From contig CM067082.1 of assembly GCA_034008185.1 (NCBI GenBank), forward strand, positions 4,572,984-4,636,983: a stretch of DNA of 64,000 nucleotides, given 5' to 3'. Positions 24,828 through 37,300 of the stretch are shown piece after piece (positions within the stretch are counted from its first letter, which is position 1; each line of letters starts with the position of its first letter). The position numbers and the translations under genes were made by a program. Below the pieces are notes generated by a model that worked only from the letters and a program-made list of their open reading frames with translations, ran no database searches and was not told the origin of the DNA. Source of the DNA: Gorsachius magnificus (lineage: Eukaryota; Chordata; Aves; Pelecaniformes; Ardeidae).

Positions 24828-27800
24828 CCCTCATTCCATTCTTCTTGTTCAAATGACAAGAAAAAGGTTACAAGCAGAGTGATGTAAAGTAAAACTGCTT
24901 TTCATGATGTGATAAAAATACTTGTTGGTTGGAAAACAGCGCTGTTCCACATCATCCCTGTTAGGGCCTAATTCTCATAATTTTCACATTTGGAAAGGAA
25001 ATGTTTGCTGGTTTATTTGCTGGTGTGCTCCGCTTGTTTAACTCCAGATTTTATTGGTAAATTTATCCTTCCATGCATAGCCTCACCAATTGTGAAACAT
25101 AACACGCGCGAGTAAAGACTGCGTATAAAAGAGTCTGCGGTAAGAAGCCTTTTTCATTTTGTGTGATTTCATTTCATTCCAAACTATCAATTCCAGTTAT
25201 TTGGTGCAAAGTGACTCCACGGATCTCATTATCCTTCATACAGGAATGCAAGCAGTGTAGTTTTTAAACAGCTGAACAAGAGTGGGGGAGCCACTCCTCC
25301 GGGACATGGTAAGCTTGGTATTTGGATTACTGACTGAGACTTGGGGGTTAAGTTCTGCTCTAGTTACCAAAATTTCCTGTGTGTGCAACTTTGTAGTATG
25401 ACCCTGCAAGCTCAAAATGCTAAGATCAAGATTTTTATATAGCTAAAGTTTAAGAAACTTCAATATGAAAGCCGCTCTGCTTTTAAATCTCTCTGGCACG
25501 CGTGTAGAATGTGTTTCATGTAAGTTAATGTTCAAGCCAAAACATATAACTTTATAGAAGGCAGTGCATAGGAAAGTTTGAGGCAGGGTACATAAACACC
25601 GCACTGTGGTTTTAATCAGCCCCCATAATTTCATCTGAGAGGATGGCTTTCTATAATGCTTTACCCACAAGGCAGGCAGTTGGTGGCGTGAATAGCTATA
25701 GAGGAAGACCATTTCTTTTATGAGGGGGGAACCCTCAGTTGATTACAATTCTCTGTACGGTAGTGCTGTTACCAGCATTTCTATGTCTACAAATTGCTAA
25801 AACAACTGGTGAGCTGCTATGTTTTTCCTGGAGCAATGGTCTACGTGGAAAACCATGTCTGCAAACTACAACCTGCTGTTTGTCAAAGCAAATAGGAATT
25901 ATGTTTCGCTTGATATTAACCTCAAGAAAGGCGTAGAGGAATGCAGTTTCTCTTCAGGAGCATAGTCTGGGTTATTTTCAAAATTCCTCTCTTTTTTTTT
26001 TTTGAAGTATGCAATGAATTATGAGAAGAATCAGTGTGTTTATGTACAATTCAGCAACATTTTTAAAATGGCAAATAACTGAAGTGAAGGCAGTGTTACT
26101 GTTCTTTGACTTAGCTGCTAGGGCTTCCCAGTAGCACAGTTGTGACAAAAATGGTCTCGAGCGGAGTGTTTGTTCTTATCATACACAAACCTGTAGTCCC
26201 AAAGACTTTAGAAAGGCCAGAAGGTTGGGTTTGCAGTGTAGTAACAATTAACAATACACTTTTTGTAAGTCTGTTATGGGAATGGTGGCTTTTGGGGAGG
26301 CTTTGCGTATTGAAAAGAAGGAGTAAAGCACTTTGAGGCTGCATGAATGGCCTAAGGGGCGTAGGTGGGATCAATGCAGCTTTTCTCCCTTCTGAATAGT
26401 TTGGGCATTTCTAACGGGAAAAATGGCTTTTAGAATACAAAGTTTATACGAGGTACCTGTAATAATTATTAGCTATTACATTTGTTTTGCTTTAAGAGAG
26501 CTGGGGTAGAAGGAGCTGCCTACACCATTTACTGACCCTTAAAAGGACTGTGCGAGCGTGATCCCGGCTGAAGTTTAGAGGTCGACTGCCTGGTCAGTAA
26601 TCCTGAAGAAGATGAAGGTTCTCAAATGGTATCTTCAGGGGGATATGGGCCAAAAACCCACCTTCTTGAGTCACCACTTTCATGTGACTTCCAAGCAGGT
26701 AGTCAAGCGTAAAAAATTGGGGAGAAGAGGCTGATTTTTATCAGTGCAAAGATGAGCTCTTTGTGTTTTATTCTGCCCGTACGCTTACTGTATTTTCTAG
26801 TAAGTGCAATTTGAGGCTGGAAATGAACTGTTCTCTTTGCTGCTTGCAATTCAGGGGCACAAATGCTGTGCTGACCATATTCTGCCTGGCTGCCTGCTCA
26901 ACAAAAAATACTTTTTTGGCTACCTTCAAGTCTGTTTGCCCTCCTTTTTCAAGTTCTGTTCCTGTATACACTGACCAGATGCCATGCTGGGCTAAGTATA
27001 TGCCAGTCATTTGTTTGGCAGTGTGAACCAGATCCTTTATGGTTTCCTGGGGCTTGGGGGTTGGTGGGATAGATCGAACACATCAGGAGTAAACTGCTGC
27101 AGTGAATGAGTGTTTAAGTTCTAGGTGATGCTTTCTAGCCCAGTGTTTCCTTTGCTCAATTGGTATTTTTAAAGTCTGAACTCTGAGCGAGTCTCATAAA
27201 ACTTGGGATGTCCTAGCCATGCTCTTCATCTTGTCCTTGCTTAGTGAGGTTAATCGTGCTTCTACCTTCACATGAGGTCTGGTTAGAGCAGTGCAGAAGG
27301 GTAGTCAGAGCTTCCATTAGGCACAAAATCCTTGCACCACAGAGCAGCACAGGACCAGAGCACCCAAGCAAGGGCTCAGGCTGCACCCACTGCTGCCTCG
27401 TGATGCTGCTGGGCAGCCCCCTCCCAGCTATGAACCACTCCATATCAACTAGGGGGACCCCATTAAGCAAGTATGATTTTAATTGAAAACTTGTTCTTAA
27501 GCAGAACAGAAAAGTTGTTCGTTAACCAGATTTTTTTTAGGGGGTGGGAGAGGGGTCAGATCAGTCTGGGTTGGACATGGATTTCAGAGTTAACAGTTCA
27601 GGTTTGGCTCTACTTGGAGGAAAAAATAAGTGTTAACACCAGATTTTGGTTAGGATTTGGTTCAGCTGTTATATTCCAGGGTATTAATGTGCTAATCACT
27701 TCAACAAAAGCTCTACTTCGATTAACAGAACAGGCTTGCGAGTTGGTGCTGAAAGATTTTCTACTGTACACGTAAGAGTGTTTTGAGTTTGGGAATTTTA

Positions 27801-28279
27801 AAGTGTATTTGAACCAAAGTGCCTTTGTTTATAAATTTGCCAATATTCCAGAAGTGGTGACGAAAAACCCTATTGAGCTTTGGCTAAACTGGGATGCTGC
27901 ATATCTTCAGGCAACACATGTCACAGTAATTGATGTCTGATCTTGCAGCGAGACAGAGTGGTGAAGTGCTGCAGTCTTACATAATGCGCGCGGAGTCGAA
28001 ATGGGGCATCGCGTACAGCTGATGCATTTTAATCACATCCCGTAAAGGCGAGGGCAAGATTAGTGTGGCGAAACAATTTATAGATTGCTGCAGCCATATA
28101 CGTGTCCCCATATGTTTAGACACTTGTGAGTGATGGGGAAAGGGATGCTAGCGTAGTTGTGTGTGACCTTTGAGTCGTCCTGTAGCTGTAGCTTGCTTAA
28201 CTGGCCAGCAACAGGAGACAGCGTTTGCAGGCTGGGAATAAATACACTGACACTGTGAAGTTAGCCTTGGGGGGTTGTA

Positions 28280-28314
<35 letters not shown>

Positions 28315-31300
28315 AATTGAGTACAACCTGCATTTTTCTGGGACCGTGAAGAAAGTTCTCAGCTTTTTATTTGATGTAAACACCTTTATTATATCCCTAA
28401 AACTGCTCTTTGGTGGAAGCTAAAAGGATTTTTTTTTTTGTTACTGCTGGTTCAGCACACTTGAAGTTGCATCAGATTTAATCTATATTCAATTTCAGCC
28501 CATTAAGCACTGTGATGCAAATTTCTTCTTACCGTCAAAGTGATGTATTTCTAAATATTGGTTAATAACTGAGAGAGAAAGAAAAGTTAAAAATAAGTTT
28601 CCCAAGAGCCATAAAATGCGGTGCAGATAATCTAGTAAACTCCAGTGAATCGGTCTTAGCAGTCGATAGGAGCTCTTGGCAATGTTGTGGTTCCTTGCCC
28701 TCTCTGGAGCTTAATTACCTGCTGCAGCATGGAGAAAGCTTGTTTGACACTGTCAGTGTTTGAGTATAAAAGGTTCAGCTTCTGGCTTAAGTAAACCTGG
28801 CACTTTTCACTGGTCTGAATGCAGCCTGGATAAAATAAATACCATCGTTTTGCTAAGGGTGTCATTCTGCACAACCTATAGAATTGCCAAGCATTTTTAC
28901 TGTAAAAAGTATATACATCAATTGATTCTTTGGTCTTTCCCTGAGCAGGGCATGTCATATATGTTGCCTTTGATTTCTCCTCTTCAGCAGCAGCAGGAGA
29001 GGAGTAGCTAATATTGGCATATATGTCTATTAGCAATTGCTTGATATATTGGATAAGGAAGTAGGAGGCTGGATTGTTATAAGGGCAGTAAGCTAGAAAT
29101 AATCTTCTACCCGAATTACTACAGGTTACTCCTGTGGAAGTAGGTTAGTAGGAGGGTTAGAAACTTAAAAATAATTAAAGCTTTAAAAGCATTACTTGAC
29201 AGCATTTGTGATCATGCTACAAGGAAAACCGTATTTGCCTGCCTGCAGATCAGTGCATGTGTTCTTTCTCCAGTGTCTCAGACCTCAGCTGTTCTCAGGC
29301 TTTTGCTTCCCCTCTCCCCCTTCTACGCATACCTTTGGCTCCCTTCTCTTAACATATGCTTCTCCTTCCTGACACAGCACCATAAAACTGGGTTATAAAC
29401 TAGAAATTGTCAGGGAAGCCACATAAACCTTTCTACAACTTTGGCAGAACGGCAGTGTAGCAGCAGAGCTTAATGAAACACTGATGACTCCCACGGTTGC
29501 CAAATTTGAGAAGAGGAGGACAGTTGTAGGAGGTAGAGAAGCAATAATTGAGCCGAGACAGAAAATGGGAAAACTGGATGATGAAATCCTTTAAGAGGTC
29601 TGTCACTTAACTTCCTTAATTCCATTTTTCACAAGTGTTACTTAACCCAACATGGTTGCTGCTGGCATGCTATTGCATGGGTAATTTCAAAAGCTATTGC
29701 TATACCAAAAGCCAGAATAGCTTTGCCAGAAGGGGATATTATTCTCCTACAACATAAAAATACCCCCAGGACTCTGTATGTGAAACATTGCACTAATATT
29801 TCTGTGCTGAAGCTGTTGGAGAGCAAGAGCATTGTTTTATTACCAGTTTAGTTGCTGTTTTTTCAAAATGGGTGGCTCTAGTCTAGTTGTAGGCAAGGCA
29901 TGTAGTTGTAATAGTTTCCCAATTTTTGGGATTTGTTTCTGCTGTAAAAGTGTGACTTGTCTGCATCCCACTACGAAGGAATTTTAAAATTTGAAATACA
30001 AGTTTTAAGGAAATGTTGGACAGTTTTTCCAGCATATCTAACCTAATTTCATCCTTGTAATAGTCCTATTAATTTTTCATATATCTCAAATCTAGATCTT
30101 GTCTTTCATCTACAATCTTGTCCTTATGAATGGGAGTGACTAAAGCAGAAATGTAGGTGCATTTTAAAGGCATGAATCTGCTGTAAAAGTTTTGGATGCC
30201 ACAGCAATGCAGGCAGCAGATCCCCGTCTTGGAAGAGGAAGGCAGATGGTGCTCCAGCCCTCTCCCCTGCCACGTCTCTCTTTGGTCCTGTGGATTTTCC
30301 CAATGTGTTCAGTGTGGCCTGCAGCTGACTTTTGCCAGTAGTTTTGGAAAGAATTTTCTTCATTTTGCCCTTGGCTATCAGTCCTTCGAAGTACCATGCT
30401 TTTTATGTCCTTGTAATATTCTTGTTAATTACTTGTTTTCTTGATTGTTACTCCCCTCAGTGCTAATAACCCCATCCAAATGGGGGAATCATGCTTTATC
30501 CCTCCACTCTTGTGTCCCACAACTGATTCCTCATTCCCACTGAAAAGGCAATCCTGTCCTCACTTCGTATCATCCAGAGCAATAACAGACCAGCCAAGTG
30601 AGGCCAAGAGCCCAGCACGCCCAGCCGCTGTGCAGACAGCCCTGCTGACAAGAGCTGAACGGGAGGGGGAAGGAAAGGATAGACTTCTTGCAATGGGGTG
30701 ACAGTTTGCGTTCCAGAAAAGTATGTTCAGATTGCAGAGTGCACGTACTCCTGCCTATAAGATGTATATAATGTGCTGACAGCTTGTGAATGTTGCAGGC
30801 TAAGCAGAAGAACTCTTATTTGACAGGCGCAAGAAGAATTTCAGGATGTGAATTTTACCACTGGGAAGATTTAAGCCACAGTTTTGATATTGCTCCTATT
30901 TTATGTGGTGTTTATTGCAATAGGTCATTTCTGAGATGCTGAGCAAATAAAGATGCCTGACAACTTGACAGGCTATCATTTTTATGTAGAAAGCTAGCAG
31001 CTATTAAAAACCTCATGGTACTGATTCTGTTCTGAGTTCTTCCACCTGTGTGCTTGCAACCAAAATGATCGCACATACTGGTCAGTATAATTTTACTCCA
31101 GTATTGTTGTGCAGTTTGCAGCTTAAAAGTGGCTTCTGCACAAGCACTTGGCTTGAGCAAGTGTTGTCTTACCATACAGGCTGGGCAGGAGTACATTGGA
31201 TGAAGAACAAAATTTTCACATAACAGTCCAGTATTGGGCTTCGTTTCTTCTTACACCGGCAGCCGTACATGTTGTACTGTTAAGGGTGCAAATTGGAGGC

Positions 31301-34300
31301 TTTCTTGTCTCGTATGATATCAGACTCTGATTTCAAAGTAGTACTTAAAATTATTTCCGTCTTAAAAGCTGGTGCTCCCACATTTGGAAGCTGTTCAAAT
31401 CATGGTAAGAGGCACCAGGAGAAACTCCTGTGCTTTTTCATATCCCTTCCCTGTTGGTCAGAGTTCCTATTTCAATCCAGAAATTAGAAGGTGGTTTCTC
31501 ATGGGTGCAATAAACTCAAAGTACAAGTGCTGACTGTACTGCAGTAGTCCTTAGTCCACTTCAGCGCTTTGGTTCAACATATATTGGCTCAGATAAGGGT
31601 TTTTTTGGCAGCTCGGAGTCCCACATGAGCTCTAAACCATTGGAAACCCTAAAATCTGAGGGGAGACAGCAAGAAGCAAAAGGCTTTGTGATTGAAGTTT
31701 CATGGTGATACAGATGCCGAAATAGGCGTGCAGCTTGTTGGCAGTTTCTCTGGGACACCCACATGTGTGGTAACTCCATATTTTTATTTTAAATACGAGG
31801 GAGGGGATATCGGGGTGCATTTATGAAATGATTGCAGCTGCATTCTGAAGTCCCTGTTCCTCATTATAGACACTCCAAAGCTAAAATGCTTGAGTTTCGA
31901 CGATTCTGTTGTAACAAGAGGAACAGCAGATACTGGCATTCTAACTTTTTCACAGCTTTTTGACAAACATTGGTTTTGCTTGCTACACTCTTTAAGAATA
32001 CAGTCTAAACAAAACAGCTCATGTAAGCAATGCATTATAAACAGATCAATTTAAAATATTTTTAGCAGCATGCAGTATTTTATACAGGGACAGAATTAGA
32101 GAATACAAAGTATTTGCAGGGCACGACAGCTTCTTAATGTTAGTTCAGAAATTTGTATGGTGTTTACTTTAAGAGTATAAACAAGTCTCTAGGTGATGAT
32201 TTCTGACAAATGAAAATAGGAGCTTAGCGTCCTATTCCCATATCAGATCTTATTGTTAAGCTTATAAAGAACTATTTTTCCCCCAATAGAACTTATCAAA
32301 AAGAGGTTTTGAATAGAAACTGCTGTATGTGACTTAATCTTTCTTCCATGTAACTCGTGACCTCACGCAGCCCTTAGACTGATGGTGACACAGTGAGCAT
32401 TTCCTGTGAACCGTGAGCAGTGCTGGTCCCACTATTGTTGGGCACTTTTTTTTGTCTGGGAAAAAAACAAACCCTTATTTACTAGAAGCCAGTGTCCTGT
32501 TTGTTTGTAGCTGGCTGGGAAATGCCATATTACAAGGGTCTCAGTGGCAGTTGTCGCTGCTAACAGAAGCTGTTGTTGCGTTTTTCTCTTTTTTTCACTG
32601 ATTTGTATGAGACTTCTGAGTCTGCTTTGTGACCTGCTACTGATTCAGTTCACAGCACAAATACTAACCTTGTTTATCCAATATGGTTTTTTCCTCCTGG
32701 GTGTTTCCTCAGATTAGCTGTCAGTAAAAGGCTAAATAATAATCCTGCAGTTATTATTCCTCCCCCAAGAGGCCACCAGGTTACTTTTCCAAGTTGGCAG
32801 ATGGCGGTTCACTATTGGAGCTGCTACCTGGCAAGGCAAGCATGGCGGTGGAAAATTACAGACAAAATAAAGGAACACCATTAAACTGGTAATGGGATGC
32901 AGCTGCTTTGGCCTTCGAGTCTGTGTGTGAGTCTCAGTAGCCTCTGGTGAAGTATTTGCTGCGTGATACTTCTCTTGGCCATAGGAAATCGGTCCCAGCC
33001 TAGTTATAGCCTGTTCCAGGTGGATATAGCAGCTCTCCGCAGTTGGGACTTTTTACATTTGGCTGTAAGAGGTTGTGGTGAGGCAGTCATATGGATGACA
33101 AGCTTGCTGTGCGGTACTGCCTTGAAATCTAGTCAAAGCCGACATCCGTGCATCTGTTCCGCACATCAGAGACTGGATATGCAGGGCTACTGGCCAGACG
33201 CATCACCATAGCCAAGTTTATGTAAAATATGTGCTGTATTTGAGTCCTTGCCACTAGATGGAAGTATCAGAAGGAACTTCTTGGTGTCAAAATACTCCCT
33301 TTATCTTTTCATTTCTGCTCGTTGTCATGTTGTCCTGGCTTGGATGCCTTCTTAACTCTCTTTCCATTTTAAAATATGGTCAAGTTGTGTAGGTATAGCA
33401 GCATATATATACAAAGAAAGGAACCGTTAGCCTATGTAATGATCTTCCTTGACCGGTGCCCTTTGCAGACTTAATTTCTATAAAGTTTTATTACTGGAGC
33501 TCATTCTTGTCGTGAGGCAGCAAACATTTGGAAGACTTGTGTATTCTACCTACATACACACATATATACACACTGTCTCTTAAGTATTTCAATTTTCAGT
33601 CGTCTTATTTTGCTTCTACTGCCAAATCATGCATGCCAACCTAAATATGCGTATCGTATGCAAACATTCAAGATACTAAAACCAGAGCAGCCTCTTTTAA
33701 GGGAGAAAACTACTTTGGGGTTGGAGTTCTCATCTGTCTGGAACTTTCTCATTTATATGAAAATGTCTAGCGCTAAAGCAAGCCCACTGTTGAAATGATG
33801 AAGGTCCTGTAGACTCTGCCAGTATGAAGCATGAATTTGAAGAAGAATATCTACAGGGTATGTTTTGAAGTCTTGCTTCGTGGGACAGTGGAGGTAGTGC
33901 TCAGTGCCTCAGAAAGCCCTTTCCTGGGAGACCCCTGGTAGAACATGGCTGTGAGCTTTGCAAAAGCCTGGTTTTCCAGCAACAGTGCTGAGTGCAGACA
34001 TCAGAGGTGACAACTAAATGTATACAGAAGAGGGAAGGATCTTCTAGGCACCAGAACTGTTGTCTTGCAGAGTTTTGGTTCACTGGGTAGGCTATGGCTT
34101 ATCAAAAACACATCTCAACTTTAGATACAGAAAGCAAATGCAAAAGGAAGCTTTGGGTAGCTGACTTTACTACCCATTGCTAAAATGGTTGCTCTGTTTG
34201 CCTGTCTGTACATTGTTCAGGTGAGGAGTCTGCTGTCTGTCAGACGGGTTCAGGAGGGAATTCTCCCACCAGCAAATTGATTTTTCTTGTGCTGTTTTAT

Positions 34301-37300
34301 TTTAGCTTGCACGTGCACCAGCTTCCCACTGGGAATCTTCTCTAACCCCCCTCAGTAGTTTTCCACTCGAGTAACCAACTAAATTCTAATGTGACGATAT
34401 CACCATTTACACTTCACTTAATAAATGATAACTATTTTGAATTATGCATAACTATATAAAACACATACGATTTTATAAACGGCTAGCTTACACTTGGAAT
34501 GCAATTTATAAGAGCCCTGCCACTTAGATTGTGGAAGTAGTCCTATAGCATGACTTCCCCAGCAAGAGAAAAAGCAGGTTGTGCTCATGTTGATGGTTTC
34601 TACCACTACACAATCTGTGGGAATTGCTCATGTTTCACTTGAAAGTTACCCCTTTCCTGTTTACTTGGGGGAGTACTGAAAGCTTTTTAGAAATTCTTCC
34701 ATTTTTCTTGGCATGGGGCTATATAATTCTTGTATAGATTTTTTTTTATCATGGCCTTTTTTTCTAAAGATAGATATTTTGACCACTAAAAAGTAGTTCA
34801 ATAAAAAAAAAAAATCAAGTGGTTTGTCTAAAGAAGGATCTCCAAACATAATGTTCTTGGTTTAAGTGTCCTGTTTACCCTTCCATAAAAGTTCCATCCC
34901 TAGCTCTGTTCTGAAATCATTGAGATTCATGTCTTTTGCAAAGTAAGCCATTTTCAATGTAAATATTTGGATTTAGGCTTTTATTTATAATACTTAAATG
35001 CTAGGAAGATCACCCTTTTCAATCAGTGAAAATAAAACCTTCTCAAGAAAGCATTTCAGTCTCTCTCCTCTGACTCATACATGGAAAGATAAGATGCCCT
35101 AACTGTAGGCATGTAACAGAGGGTGGGTAAAACCCCTTTTTTTCCTTTCTTTTACTGGCCTGTAAAATCAAACCAGAATGCAGGGCTTAATCTGTTTTTG
35201 AGTTATTACATGCAAAGTTGACCTTGAAAGTACTGAAGTCAAAGTAATGCTGGAAGTAAAAATCACTGGGGTTATTTTAATAATCTTAGGACATTTTTAT
35301 GATGGTTAATCATGGTTATAAAGCATAAAAGCCCCCCCATCTTTCCAATTTAGAAACGTGCAGTTTTTACAGTCAAAGGAAAAATATTTGTAAACAGATA
35401 CTAATTCTCTGCAGAAGTCGTCATTTCAAATGGATTAACTGTTTCCAGAACTTTTTTATTAAAATTTGTGTACACCCCAGAGAAGTGCCGTTGTAGACTG
35501 GAGACAAAGTGGTGCCCACGAGGACAGAGGGACGGTGAGCTCTGCAAGCCCCCAGTCCCTGGATGTATGCTCCTATTGCTTGTCCTATTGCTGGCGTTTC
35601 CTTGTTGTATCTGCTTATAGTCCCCATCAAAGTGAGCTGGTTGTCTCAATGAATGTTGGAATATTAAAAGAAAGTCTCTTAATTGTATCCATTTTACTTA
35701 CAGCTATCTATTTAAGGTTGTTTATTCATATAAGATAGGGTGATGCTTGTAACACTAGTAACGGAGCTCTTGCTAGCCTTCATCCCCTGTGTTTATTTGA
35801 GGTAACTGTATGATTTACTGCAAAACCTTCCCTACATCTCTCAAGTGTTTACTGATGGATGAGCTCAGTTGCGATGTCCCAGCTCATAATTCACAAATCA
35901 CAGCATAATTCAGGAAAGAAATTCCTGTTCTCAACATACAGCCCTCTTGCAGTGATAGGACATCAAATCATTTCAGACGTTGGCGATCTCTACAACAAAG
36001 GTCAATGAAGTTGGTTAAATAATGTTAGAAGCTATAGCTTAAAAAAGACTTGCTGCCGTGAGTTGGTATCACAGAATAGCAACCTCTGCTGGGGAACTGC
36101 TGCTCAACAGGATGGCTCTGAATGCAAAATGGGATGAGTGTTTACTCATTGCCATTTCTTCCCTGTCCTGCACAAAAATCATTTGCCCTAAATGAATCAT
36201 AACCCGCCTACCGTTTAGTTTAGCTTGCCTTGAACTAAATGTTTCCTCTTTCCTATGATTTTTTCTATATTTTGAAGCAGTCCCCCCATCTGTATGCCAG
36301 CTCAGGTCTTGATAAGTGTTAGCATCTGGAGCAGGTGAGATGCCTGTTAAACACACAAGGCCCGAACCTGCTTGCTTGGGAAGGCTGTTGAACTCGGTGA
36401 AGTTAAAAAGGATATTAAAACCACAAGGAGATGGAGGTTTCCTCTGCACTTTTATTTGGATTGCTGGCTTGCATCTGTGATTAAGATAATTAAGAGAAGC
36501 TGGGTGGTGCAACTGCAGGTTGGGATCTGGAGGAACAGTGGTTTCCTGAATGAGAGCTTTGAACCTAACGTGCCCCCCACCCCAATCCTAGCGTTCCCTA
36601 CTAAGTATGTCTCGGCTAAAACTTCCATGTGAGCCAAGACATCACCAAACAGTTGGAAAAGCTAAGCAAGAGGTAGTGGTTTGAACCATGATGTGAAGAA
36701 GGCACCATCTGTACAAATACAGCCCTGCCCTGGAGATCTAAAACCTGCTGCAAAAGGAGTGTGGTAAGCGCCCACGTGGGGTATTGGCCTCAAGTGCAGG
36801 CCCGTGGCAAGGAAAGATGGTTAAACCACGGTGCTTTCCCCGTTCCCTGTGGGCAGAGTGCTCATGGGCATGTGTGGGCCAAAAGTGTAGGTCGTGTTGG
36901 TTCAAAAGAGGCAAGTCTCTTCCAATAACTCTGTACTCATCAAGGCGGCTGTTGCCATTAGCTTCTTCATTAGCCAAAGTTGAGTGAAATCACATAGACC
37001 TTGGCCTCATACCTGGATTTTGAATCCTGATGGTGAATTTGGTTATTTATGGTAAGTTGGGGGGGGGGGGAAGTCTTATTTTCCTGTAATATTTCTGCAT
37101 TGCTGCAGAGAGCGCCAGTCTCAGGAAAATGTGATTTCTCTCGTGGAAGAGGTCAGCATTGTTAGTTAAGATTTGATGGCACTTGAAACAGCAGGAGATT
37201 AGGCTTCCAAATTTGCAGCATAGGCTATTTTGGGCAGGGATTGGTATAATCCTGCTTGGTAAAGGATGCCTCAGTGCACTGCACAGGGAGCATAAGGCAC

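Noticed and set aside
28656..29036. 126-codon minus frame in intron 1
   Set aside because: No resemblance to a known protein and no convincing splice sites. Intronic chance frame.
36069..36512. 147-codon minus frame in intron 1
   Set aside because: No known similarity and no exon signals. Likely chance.
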